DNA of 64,000 nt. Origin: Faecalibacter rhinopitheci (GTDB lineage Bacteria; Bacteroidota; Bacteroidia; Flavobacteriales; Weeksellaceae). This document shows positions 8,042 through 15,853 of the stretch, one piece after another. The notes below the pieces were generated by a model. It worked only from the letters and a program-made list of their open reading frames with translations. It did no database searches and had not been told where the DNA came from. The position numbers were made by a program, and so were the translations under genes. Where the stretch lies: NCBI RefSeq assembly GCF_015234135.1, contig NZ_JADGIK010000001.1:496001-560000 (forward strand), written 5' to 3'. How positions within the stretch are numbered: position 1 is the first letter of the stretch; every line of letters starts with the position of its first letter.

Positions 8042-8113
8042 TAGACATAGCAATCCCAAGCCAGTTATCAACTGGCTAAAAGATCACTTATAATTTTTTG
8101 AGATTTTTCTTAA

Positions 8114-9808
8114 TTAAGATTCACAAGAAGAACAAGAAACTAAATTTGTGATTAGTTCTTTAGATACTGATTGTGAACGTTGGTAGTATAAAGTTTTTAA
8201 GCCTAATTGCCATGCTTCGATCATTAAACGGTTTACTTCTTTTACGGGTAAATCCGAAGGAATATTTAAGTTTAACGATTGAGATTGATCAATAAATTTC
8301 TGACGAATTGCTGCTTGCTGAACGATTTCTAATTGCGAAAGTTCTTTGAATGTTTTGAATACATCTTTTTCTTCTTTTGACAATTCAGTCATATGTTGTA
8401 CTGACCCACCATTCAACATAATTCCACGCCAAACATCTTCATTATCTAAACCTTTCTCTTGCAATAACCTCGTTAGGTACTTATTCTTACGCATAAAGTT
8501 ACCTTTCGATAAACCAGCTTTGTAATAGTTAGAAGCAAACGGCTCAATTCCTGGTGATGTTTGCCCTAAGATAGCAGAAGAAGATGTTGTAGGCGCAATA
8601 GCTAATGTTGTTGTATTACGACGACCGTAACCTTTTAGTACTTCTGGCTCACCATAAATACGTGCTAATTCTTCTGTTGCACGATCAGCTTTATCTTGAA
8701 TGTATTTAAAAATTTCTGTTGTGCGTAATTTCGCTTCCATTCCTTCAAAAGGGATCATATAACGTTGTAAATATGAATGCCATCCTAATACACCTAATCC
8801 TAATGCTCGGTGACGTTTAGCGAAACGATTAGCGTTTGATAAATAGTAGTTTCCTTCTGTTTTTTCAATAAATTCTTGTAATACAGCGTCTAAAAAGAAA
8901 ATAGCTAACTTAACAGCTTCTGTATCTTTCCATTCGTCATATAGTTCTAAATTCATGGAAGAAAGACAACAAATAAATGATTCGTCTTCTGATGAAGGCA
9001 ACATAATCTCTGAACAAAGATTAGATGCATTGATACGCATGCCTAAATCTTTGTATACTTGTGGTTTGTTTTTATTTACGTTATCTGAGAAGAAAATATA
9101 TGGTAAACCTTTTTCTTGTCGAGATTCTAAAACTTTCGCCCAAATTTCACGTTTATCACGATCTCCATCTACCATTTCTTGCATCCAATAATCTGGTACA
9201 CAAACTCCATAGAATAAATTTTGGATTGAACTACCAATCGATTTAATCTTTAAGAATTCCTCAATATCTGGATGATCAATATCTAAATAAGCCGCAAAAG
9301 CACCTCGTCTTGTAGAACCTTGGCTTACTACATTCATAGCAGAATTAAATAATTCCATAAAAGAAACAGCACCACTACTCTTTCCGTTATCTGTAATTGC
9401 TGCACCACGCTCGCGTAATTCTCCGAAGTACCCAGAAGTACCTCCTCCAATTTTTGTTTGCATGATTACTTCACCTAGTTTCTGAGTAATACCCTCGATG
9501 CTATCCGGAATGTGTACATTAAAACAAGAAATAGGTAAACCTCTTTCTGTTCCCATGTTTGCCCAAATCGGTGAAGATAAACTCATCCAACCTCTTTCAA
9601 TCATTTCTTTAAAAGAATTCTGTAGTTCTGGTTTTCCTAATCTTTTAGAAGCTGCTGCTGTAATACGATCAATTGCTCCTTCAACTGTTTCACCTTTTAA
9701 AAGGTATCCACGATTAAGAATTTGTTCGGATTCAGAATTTTTCCACCAAAGTTTTGGCGCTTCTCCTTCAAAAAAAGTAAAATCTTCGTTGTGTGGTGTA
9801 TTTTCCAT
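8114..9808 (-). CDS. nrdA: Ribonucleoside-diphosphate reductase, large (alpha) subunit
   Basis: A 564-residue class I RNR catalytic subunit. It reduces NDPs to dNDPs using a radical from the small subunit. Catalytic residues are all visible: C95 and C280 (redox pair), N263-L-C265-S-E267 (thiyl radical site), tyrosine pair Y541-Y542 for radical transfer, and the C-terminal CxxC (C559, C562) that receives electrons. The protein starts right at the barrel (LNRGYLLKGETVEGAIDRI), so the N-terminal ATP cone of E. coli NrdA is absent and dATP overall-activity control through it is impossible. It lies 75 bp downstream of nrdB in the same direction. Confidence 0.95.
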   Translation of the reverse strand: MENTPHNEDFTFFEGEAPKLWWKNSESEQILNRGYLLKGETVEGAIDRITAAASKRLGKPELQNSFKEMIERGWMSLSSPIWANMGTERGLPISCFNVHIPDSIEGITQKLGEVIMQTKIGGGTSGYFGELRERGAAITDNGKSSGAVSFMELFNSAMNVVSQGSTRRGAFAAYLDIDHPDIEEFLKIKSIGSSIQNLFYGVCVPDYWMQEMVDGDRDKREIWAKVLESRQEKGLPYIFFSDNVNKNKPQVYKDLGMRINASNLCSEIMLPSSEDESFICCLSSMNLELYDEWKDTEAVKLAIFFLDAVLQEFIEKTEGNYYLSNANRFAKRHRALGLGVLGWHSYLQRYMIPFEGMEAKLRTTEIFKYIQDKADRATEELARIYGEPEVLKGYGRRNTTTLAIAPTTSSSAILGQTSPGIEPFASNYYKAGLSKGNFMRKNKYLTRLLQEKGLDNEDVWRGIMLNGGSVQHMTELSKEEKDVFKTFKELSQLEIVQQAAIRQKFIDQSQSLNLNIPSDLPVKEVNRLMIEAWQLGLKTLYYQRSQSVSKELITNLVSCSSCES

Positions 9809-9883
9809 GATTGTAGGATTAAAATAAGTTATATATTATAATTTTGGATTCGTTTAATTTTTCTTAAGCATTTTTTATAAAGC

Positions 9884-10843
9884 TTAAAATAAGTCATCTG
9901 CTGAAATACTTTTGTCGTGTTTTGTGTAGTCCACAGGTCTTTTGGCAAAGAAATCGTCTAATGTACTTGCAAATACTTCTTCCTCAAACCAAGCCATTGG
10001 TCTATATTGTTCTTGCGTAATATGAAAAACTTTTTTGTAACCAATCTTTTCAATTGCTTCGTCTAAGCGGTATTTCATGTAGTTTAATAAATCAATTTTT
10101 GAATAATGTTCTAATTCACCTTTTTCAAAAATCCAATCTAACATTAATTTCTCTTGTTCTATATAACCTGTTACTGCATTTTCTACCCAACTTTGGTCTA
10201 ATGATGGTGGTAATAAACCTTCTTCTTTAATCTTATTAATTAAATATATACCTGCATTAGCATGTATTTGCTCATCTACAGAAGTCCAAGCAATAATATT
10301 TGCAGTATTCTTCATCAATCCTTCGAAACGAGTAAATGATAAGATATTTGCAAATTTTGAGAATAATGAACTATCTTCAATAACCAACGCAAAAAATAAT
10401 AATTTTTCAACGATTGAAATTTCTGTATCTTTTAAAATTCCACTTACAAAGTTATTATAGCTTTTGAATACTGGATTTTCTAAAGCAATGCTAAACTCAT
10501 CAAGATATCCGTTCACTTCTAAGATTCGAGAATAAGCTTCACTATGTCTAAATTCGCTTTCTGCAAAAGTAGCTCCCAAACCATTTAATTCCGGCTTTGG
10601 GAAATAGTTATATAAATCTCCCCAAAAACCTTTTACACTTACTTCTATTTGTGCAATTGACAGAATTGATCTTTTATGAATTTCGCGTTTTACATCATCT
10701 AAATTAGCTCTGTAATCTTGTATATCTGAAGTAAAGTCAACTTCAGTATGCACCCAATAAGCTTTTTGGATAGCTTCCGTATAAGTTAAAACTTCAGGAT
10801 ATTCAAACGGTTTATAATTGATTCTCTTATCAAAAATAGACAT
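9884..10843 (-). CDS. nrdB: Ribonucleoside-diphosphate reductase, small (beta) subunit
   Basis: A 319-residue ferritin-like radical-generating subunit. Metal ligands read E67, E97 and H100, E156, E191 and H194; the radical tyrosine position is filled by Y104 (E-F-R-H-S-E-A-Y). The first ligand aligns with Asp84 of E. coli but is Glu here, so metal type (Fe or Mn) should not be assumed. The start is the ATG at 10841-10843 (MSIFDKRINYKPFEYPEV); the frame extends to a TTG at 10891, but that lies in a palindromic control region. It is the first gene of the nrdB-nrdA operon and has no ATP cone of its own. Confidence 0.94.
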   Translation of the reverse strand: MSIFDKRINYKPFEYPEVLTYTEAIQKAYWVHTEVDFTSDIQDYRANLDDVKREIHKRSILSIAQIEVSVKGFWGDLYNYFPKPELNGLGATFAESEFRHSEAYSRILEVNGYLDEFSIALENPVFKSYNNFVSGILKDTEISIVEKLLFFALVIEDSSLFSKFANILSFTRFEGLMKNTANIIAWTSVDEQIHANAGIYLINKIKEEGLLPPSLDQSWVENAVTGYIEQEKLMLDWIFEKGELEHYSKIDLLNYMKYRLDEAIEKIGYKKVFHITQEQYRPMAWFEEEVFASTLDDFFAKRPVDYTKHDKSISADDLF

Positions 10844-10883
10844 AATATAAAAGTATTTTTGGTTATTAGTATTAGATTTTTTT

Positions 10884-10901
10884 AAACTCAAATTTGAGTT
10901 T
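10884..10901. promoter_or_regulatory. 18-bp perfect palindrome upstream of nrdB
   Basis: AAACTCAAATTTGAGTTT reads identically on both strands and lies 40 bp before the nrdB start. A perfect 18-bp palindrome without a T-run is more like an operator than a terminator. It does not obviously match the NrdR box of other phyla. On the minus strand, TAAATTG preceded about 17 bp upstream by TTG (region 10920-10950) could be the promoter. Confidence 0.5.
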
Positions 10902-11174
10902 TTAATAGAATTCAGTCAATTTATAATATTGAATTTTATACAATCCTTTACTATAAAGGGTTTAACGATTTTGACTTTTTGAATCTCTATTTTCTCAAAT
11001 TTAGGATAACATTTTTCAAATAAAAATCCCAACGTATTAAAAAAACAAAAGGTTATCAACAAGTTGTTAATTAACTATAAAACAGTTATTTATATAAATA
11101 AAATCTCAATAACTTTTATTTAAATCTACATAATTTTTTATGTTAAAGTTTTAGAATTTATATATTTTATTCAT
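10902..11174. other. Intergenic control region of nrdB
   Basis: About 270 bp of AT-rich DNA between nrdB and the rny terminator. Apart from the possible promoter near 10920-10950 and a DnaA-box-like TTATCAACA at 11053-11061, I see no gene or RNA. Confidence 0.4.
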
Positions 11175-11206
11175 AAAAAAAGGATTAACAAACGTTAATC
11201 CTTTTC
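11175..11206 (-). terminator. Terminator of rny
   Basis: A 12-bp perfect stem (11178-11189 with 11194-11205), 4-nt loop, and a T-run on the minus strand. Confidence 0.85.
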
Positions 11207-11233
11207 TATAAATATATCCTAATAAATAGTTTT

Positions 11234-12805
11234 CTATCTTGCTATATTCACTGCTCTAGTCTCACGAATAACAGTTACACGAACTTGACCTGGATAAGTC
11301 ATTTCATTTTGAATTTTATCAGAAATCAAAAATGATAATTCAGCAGCTTTTGCATCATCAACTTTATCACTTTCTACAATTACACGTAATTCTCTTCCGG
11401 CTTGAATTGCATATGCTTTTTCTACACCATCAAAATTTAATGCCGTTGTTTCTAAATCTTTTAATCGTTGAATATAAGATTCTACAACTTGACGTCTAGC
11501 TCCTGGTCTAGCTCCCGAAATAGCATCGGCTACTTGGATAATAGGCGATAATAAAGATGTCATTTCAATTTCATCATGGTGAGCTCCGATGGCGTTAATT
11601 ACATCAGGATGTTCTCCATATTTTTCTGCCCATTGCATTCCTAGGATTGCGTGCGGTAATTCAGATTCTTCTTCTGGAACTTTTCCTATATCATGTAATA
11701 AACCTGCACGTTTTGCTAATTTAGGATTTAATCCTAATTCTGCAGCTAATGTACCTGCTAAATGAGCAACCTCACGAGAGTGTTGTAATAAGTTTTGTCC
11801 GTAAGAAGAACGGTATTTCATTCGTCCTACAATTTTTACTAAATCTTTGTGCAGTCCGTGAATTCCTAAATCTAAGATTGTTTTTTTACCAATCTCAATA
11901 ATTTCATCTTCAATTTGTTTTGTTGTTTTAGCAACTACTTCCTCTATACGAGCTGGATGAATACGTCCATCAGTTACTAAACGGTGTAATGATAAACGAG
12001 CAATTTCGCGTCGTACAGGATCAAAACAAGATAAGATAATAGCTTCTGGTGTATCATCAACAATAATTTCAACTCCAGTAGCAGCTTCAATTGCACGTAT
12101 GTTACGACCTTCTCGACCAATTATACGACCTTTAATCTCATCAGATTCAATGTTGAAAACTGAAACTGAATTTTCAATAGCTTGCTCAGTTCCGATACGC
12201 TGAATTGCAGAAACTACAATTTTACGCGCTTCATTCTTTGCATTTAATTCTGCATCTTCCATAATTTCTTGGATATGCGCTTGTGCTTTTGTTTTAGCTT
12301 CATCTTTTAAAACTTCAATCAACTCAGCACGAGCTTCTTCAGCAGAAAAATTAGAGATTTTTTCCAAGACCTCAACTTGTTTTTTATGCATCGTATCTAC
12401 ATCTTTTTGTTTGATATTTAATTTGTCGATACGTGATTGTAAATTTCCTCTTTCAGACTTAATATTGTCTTTTTGTTTTTGAATTTCGGCAAGATCGTGT
12501 TTTATTCGATCTTCTCTATCTTTCACTTTAAGTTCAGTATCTGAAACCTTTCTTTCACGTTGATTAATTAACTCTTCGTGCTTTGTTTTTAATTCAAGAA
12601 ATTTCTCTTTTGCTTGTAAGATTTTTTCTTTTTTAATGGCTTCACCTTCCTTTTCAGCTTCATTAATTAAGTTATTAGCTTTGCGAGTTGCTTCGTCTAT
12701 CAGCTCTTGATTTTGTTTATCAACTGATTTTTTAGACAGAAAATACCCCACTACCGCGCCTATAATTAATGTAACAAGTGCAAGAATAATAGTAATTGGA
12801 TCCAT
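11234..12805 (-). CDS. rny: Ribonuclease Y
   Basis: A 523-residue membrane-anchored endoribonuclease that initiates mRNA decay. Order of parts: one N-terminal transmembrane helix ([18 protein letters not shown]), a long charged coiled coil to about residue 190, a KH RNA-binding domain ([19 protein letters not shown]), and an HD phosphohydrolase domain with [10 protein letters not shown] and LLHDIGK. Length and order match the family. It follows zapA and the 6S RNA in the same direction, a neighbourhood that looks conserved in Flavobacteriia. Confidence 0.96.
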   Translation of the reverse strand: MDPITIILALVTLIIGAVVGYFLSKKSVDKQNQELIDEATRKANNLINEAEKEGEAIKKEKILQAKEKFLELKTKHEELINQRERKVSDTELKVKDREDRIKHDLAEIQKQKDNIKSERGNLQSRIDKLNIKQKDVDTMHKKQVEVLEKISNFSAEEARAELIEVLKDEAKTKAQAHIQEIMEDAELNAKNEARKIVVSAIQRIGTEQAIENSVSVFNIESDEIKGRIIGREGRNIRAIEAATGVEIIVDDTPEAIILSCFDPVRREIARLSLHRLVTDGRIHPARIEEVVAKTTKQIEDEIIEIGKKTILDLGIHGLHKDLVKIVGRMKYRSSYGQNLLQHSREVAHLAGTLAAELGLNPKLAKRAGLLHDIGKVPEEESELPHAILGMQWAEKYGEHPDVINAIGAHHDEIEMTSLLSPIIQVADAISGARPGARRQVVESYIQRLKDLETTALNFDGVEKAYAIQAGRELRVIVESDKVDDAKAAELSFLISDKIQNEMTYPGQVRVTVIRETRAVNIAR

Positions 12806-12829
12806 AGCGTTTTGTAATGTTATATATAT

Positions 12830-13017
12830 AAAAAACCTACACTAGTCAGTATAATTTGTGTTAACTCCTGTAAACAGGATTTGAGTTATCTTATTTGTCA
12901 AGTTTCCACTGTCATATATATATGTACCCGAAGGTTGTGGCCTGCTTTCAAAATAATGTTCACTCGGTAACAAAATAAGTGTTGAGTTAACCAAAATAGC
13001 TAGAACTAATGTAGGAA
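12830..13017 (-). ncRNA. ssrS: 6S RNA
   Basis: On the minus strand this 188-nt stretch folds into one long interrupted rod. The closing stem pairs CCTACATTAGT (13005-13015) with ACTAGTGTAGG (12836-12846). An inner 8-bp helix pairs GTTAACTC with GAGTTAAC. The central bubble carries a CACT/AGTG hairpin on the 5' side and a CCTG-TTTA-CAGG hairpin on the 3' side. The apical arm has CCAC/GTGG and an ACC-TTCG-GGT cap. A T6 run ends it. Size, fold and position directly downstream of zapA (as in E. coli zapA-ssrS) fit 6S RNA, which binds housekeeping RNA polymerase and acts as a promoter mimic. Confidence 0.88.
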
Positions 13018-13066
13018 TATTATTAAGTACACTTAGTGTATAACTAAATGTAAGAACTTCTCGATT

Positions 13067-13357
13067 TTATTTAGCGATTGACTGATCAATCAATTCTAAT
13101 AATTTAGAAATACGTTCAGCCGTAATTTCCTCATTATCTTTCATTTGTTTTTTTATTTTAGCTTCACGAATTGCTAACTGAATAGCAACCATTGCTAGGG
13201 CATCTTGCTTATCTGATACAGAGTATTTCTCTTCAAATTGGCGTAAGATTCCTGTAATTTCATTAGCACATTCCATTATCATCTCTTCCTCTTCGGGATT
13301 GATGTTAATTGGATAGACGCGCGAAGCAATTTTAATCTCAATTCTGTGAGTTGACAT
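13067..13357 (-). CDS. zapA: Cell division protein ZapA
   Basis: A 96-residue protein of the ZapA family that binds FtsZ and bundles its filaments. The N-terminal domain (HRIEIKIASRVYPININPEEEEMIMECANEI) and the following coiled coil (DALAMVAIQLAIREAKIKKQ) are typical. It lies 4 bp downstream of a small coiled-coil gene, so the two are co-translated, and directly upstream of 6S RNA. Confidence 0.93.
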   Translation of the reverse strand: MSTHRIEIKIASRVYPININPEEEEMIMECANEITGILRQFEEKYSVSDKQDALAMVAIQLAIREAKIKKQMKDNEEITAERISKLLELIDQSIAK

Positions 13358-13361
13358 TCTC

Positions 13362-13658
13362 CTAACTGTTTGTTTTAATTTGAGCGATACACGAGTCGAC
13401 CTCCTTTATCAATTTATTCATTTTGAGTTTCATCATTTTCTTATATTCTTGATTACCACTCATTGCATTCACTACTTTTAATCTTTTTACTTCTTCCAAA
13501 AGTGAAAGATTATGCACCTGTGAATCTCTCAATTTATTTTTAAGTCTCGCATTCTCTTCTTCAAGAACCGAAAACTCGTTTTTTATGTTTTGATAATTCT
13601 CTAATAGATCTAAAACTTTGTTTTCAAGCTCGTTAAAATTCCTTTTTTCTTCCATCAT
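13362..13658 (-). CDS. Small coiled-coil protein linked to zapA
   Basis: A 98-residue protein that is coiled coil over most of its length (ELENKVLDLLENYQNIKNEF, EEENARLKNKL, LLEEVKRLK). It has no enzymatic motif. Its size, charge and 4-bp spacing to zapA suggest a cell-division partner comparable to ZapB in role, although similarity to ZapB itself is not evident. It begins with two successive ATG codons (13656 and 13653). Confidence 0.8.
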   Translation of the reverse strand: MMEEKRNFNELENKVLDLLENYQNIKNEFSVLEEENARLKNKLRDSQVHNLSLLEEVKRLKVVNAMSGNQEYKKMMKLKMNKLIKEVDSCIAQIKTNS

Positions 13659-14158
13659 CAGAGAACTACTTTTTATTCTAGCTTCTATTGCAAAAATAAC
13701 ATTTTTTTAAATCTAATCAATATTAAAACCTAAATTTTGTCAGTTTTTTTTTATCTTTTTGACAAATAGATGATTACTTATTTATTTTATCTTTTTTCTA
13801 ATTTTAATTATCAAATTTTCAAGGATCTTAGAGATTTAAAAACTTTAACCACCATAAATTATCATCATAATAAGTTGATTTAAAGTTACTACTTTTTATA
13901 AAAAAAGATTAGATAAATTACACTTTTTTTAATTAGCTAAAAAGTTTAACACTAGCCCATATTTTTAAAAAATTTAAATTCTTAATTAGCATATATCATT
14001 TTACAGCTCCATTCTATTTTATAATTATCTAAATAACAAAGATATATCTTGTTTTTATTGACTTTTATTTGATTTAATTTTCAGGTTTTAAAAACTTTAA
14101 AGATGTTTGTAAAAGATTTATACTATTTTTAAGTCAATACAATATCAATAGAGAGAAA
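13659..14158. other. 500-bp AT-rich divergent intergenic region
   Basis: Lies between the leftward zapA operon and the rightward M23 peptidase gene, so it must hold two promoters. TTTG near 14104 followed by a TA-rich block near 14120 could drive the peptidase. I find no open frame, RNA fold or repeat. Confidence 0.4.
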
Positions 14159-15853
14159 ATGAAAGTGATAAAACCATTATACGTAAGTTTATTTTTAACA
14201 ACATTAGCTTTCGGTCAACGAGCTGAACAACCTAATGCCGATAAATATCCAAAAACAGATTTTATTAATCCTTTAGAAATTAAGAATTTTTTAGCAGGGA
14301 ATTTTGGTGAACTTAGATCAAATCATTTTCATAGTGGATTAGATATCAAAACACAACAAAAAGAAGGATTAAGAGTGCTTGCCGCAGGTGATGGTTATAT
14401 TTCTCGTATCAACATTTCTCCTACTGGCTATGGCAATGCAATTTACATTGACCACCCAAATGGTTACACAACTGTATATGGTCATTTACAAAAGTTTGAT
14501 GATGTAATAAAGGAATATGTTCGTAAGAAACAGTATGAACAAAAAACTTTTAAAATTGAGCTATACCCTGAAAAAGACGAATTAAAAGTTACTAAGGGAC
14601 AATTAATTGCTCTTTCTGGTAACTCTGGTGGATCTGGTGGACCACATCTACATTTTGAAATTAGAGATACTAAAACAGAGGAACCTATCAATCCATTTTA
14701 TTTTGGATTCGATATTCCTGACACAAGTAAACCAAGTATTTTAGGTACCTATATTTATCCTATAAAAGGAAAAGCAAATGGTGCTACAAGTAGAATAACG
14801 GTGGCAAATGGCGCTACTATAAATGCTGCTGGACAAATTGGTTTTGGAATAAAAACCTATGATAAACATAACGGAGCCGAGAATAACAATGGAGTTCATC
14901 AGATTGAGGTTTTTGTAAATGATGAGCCAATCTATACTTATACTGCAAGTCGTTTTTCGTTTGATGAGACCAGAGCTATAAATAGTGTATGCGATTACTC
15001 AGACTTGATGCGAAATAATAGCTGGGTTTACCAAGCTTTTGTAAAAGATGGTAATCCTCTACGTGTATTTTCAAATTTACAGAATAATGGAATCCTAAAT
15101 GTAGAGGCTGGACAAACTTATTCCGTAAAAATTGTTTCTTCCGATTATGCTAAAAATTCATCAACAGTTAATTTTAAGATTAATGGTATAACTAGTACAA
15201 GCGAGCATATAGAAACACCATTTAGCAATCCAATTTATTGGAACAAAGAAAATTCTTTTAAATCAGAAGGGGTAGAAATATTTTTTCCGAAAGGTATTTT
15301 CTATGAAGATTTTGATTTGTCGTATAAGAAAGTAGGAACTAAACATCATGTTGGTGATTGGAACTTCCCAGTGCATCAGAATTTCACGATAGCATTAGAT
15401 CCTTCGAGTGATATTCCAGCTGCCCATTTAGAAAAAGCAATTATAGTACGTCAGTTTCAGAAAAAGGGGGCTTGGAAAAAATCTTTTGAAAATACTGTGT
15501 TAAAGAATGGAAAGCTCATTGCTAAAGTGAGGGAATTTGGAATATTTTCTATTGAAATAGACTATACTAAACCAACAATAACTCCGTTAAACATAAAGGA
15601 AAATAGTCAATTTACTAAAACAAATGGCAAAATAAACTTCACCATTAGTGATTCACAATCAGGCATTAAAGAGTATAATGCATATATTGATGGAAAATGG
15701 ATTTTAGCAGAATATGACCATAAAATTAAACGATTATCGATAGATCTAAATGCTGAGAGCATCGAAATCGGTGAACACCAACTAGAACTAAACGTAAAAG
15801 ATGAAAAAAACAATACTTCTACCTTCACAACCACATTCAAAAAAGTATCTTAG
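14159..15853 (+). CDS. M23-family (LytM) peptidase, secreted
   Basis: A 564-residue protein with a short signal peptide (MKVIKPLYVSLFLTTLAFGQ). The LytM domain occupies about residues 45-180: HFHSGLDI holds the first zinc His and Asp, and GGPHLHFEIRD the HxH ligand pair. The remaining 380 residues are beta-rich and end in an Ig-like segment. Such enzymes cut peptidoglycan cross-bridges or, without activity, regulate amidases; here the metal ligands are intact. Its 3' end overlaps the next gene by 53 bp, so the two are translated together. Confidence 0.9.
   Translation: MKVIKPLYVSLFLTTLAFGQRAEQPNADKYPKTDFINPLEIKNFLAGNFGELRSNHFHSGLDIKTQQKEGLRVLAAGDGYISRINISPTGYGNAIYIDHPNGYTTVYGHLQKFDDVIKEYVRKKQYEQKTFKIELYPEKDELKVTKGQLIALSGNSGGSGGPHLHFEIRDTKTEEPINPFYFGFDIPDTSKPSILGTYIYPIKGKANGATSRITVANGATINAAGQIGFGIKTYDKHNGAENNNGVHQIEVFVNDEPIYTYTASRFSFDETRAINSVCDYSDLMRNNSWVYQAFVKDGNPLRVFSNLQNNGILNVEAGQTYSVKIVSSDYAKNSSTVNFKINGITSTSEHIETPFSNPIYWNKENSFKSEGVEIFFPKGIFYEDFDLSYKKVGTKHHVGDWNFPVHQNFTIALDPSSDIPAAHLEKAIIVRQFQKKGAWKKSFENTVLKNGKLIAKVREFGIFSIEIDYTKPTITPLNIKENSQFTKTNGKINFTISDSQSGIKEYNAYIDGKWILAEYDHKIKRLSIDLNAESIEIGEHQLELNVKDEKNNTSTFTTTFKKVS

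Noticed and set aside
10844-10891. NrdB starting at TTG 10891
   Set aside because: It would place the start inside the 18-bp palindrome; MSIFDKRINY at 10843 is the family-typical start.
11053-11061. DnaA box (TTATCAACA) and possible replication origin signal
   Set aside because: A single near-match in AT-rich DNA; the same string occurs by chance elsewhere in the window (for example near 37461), without clustering.
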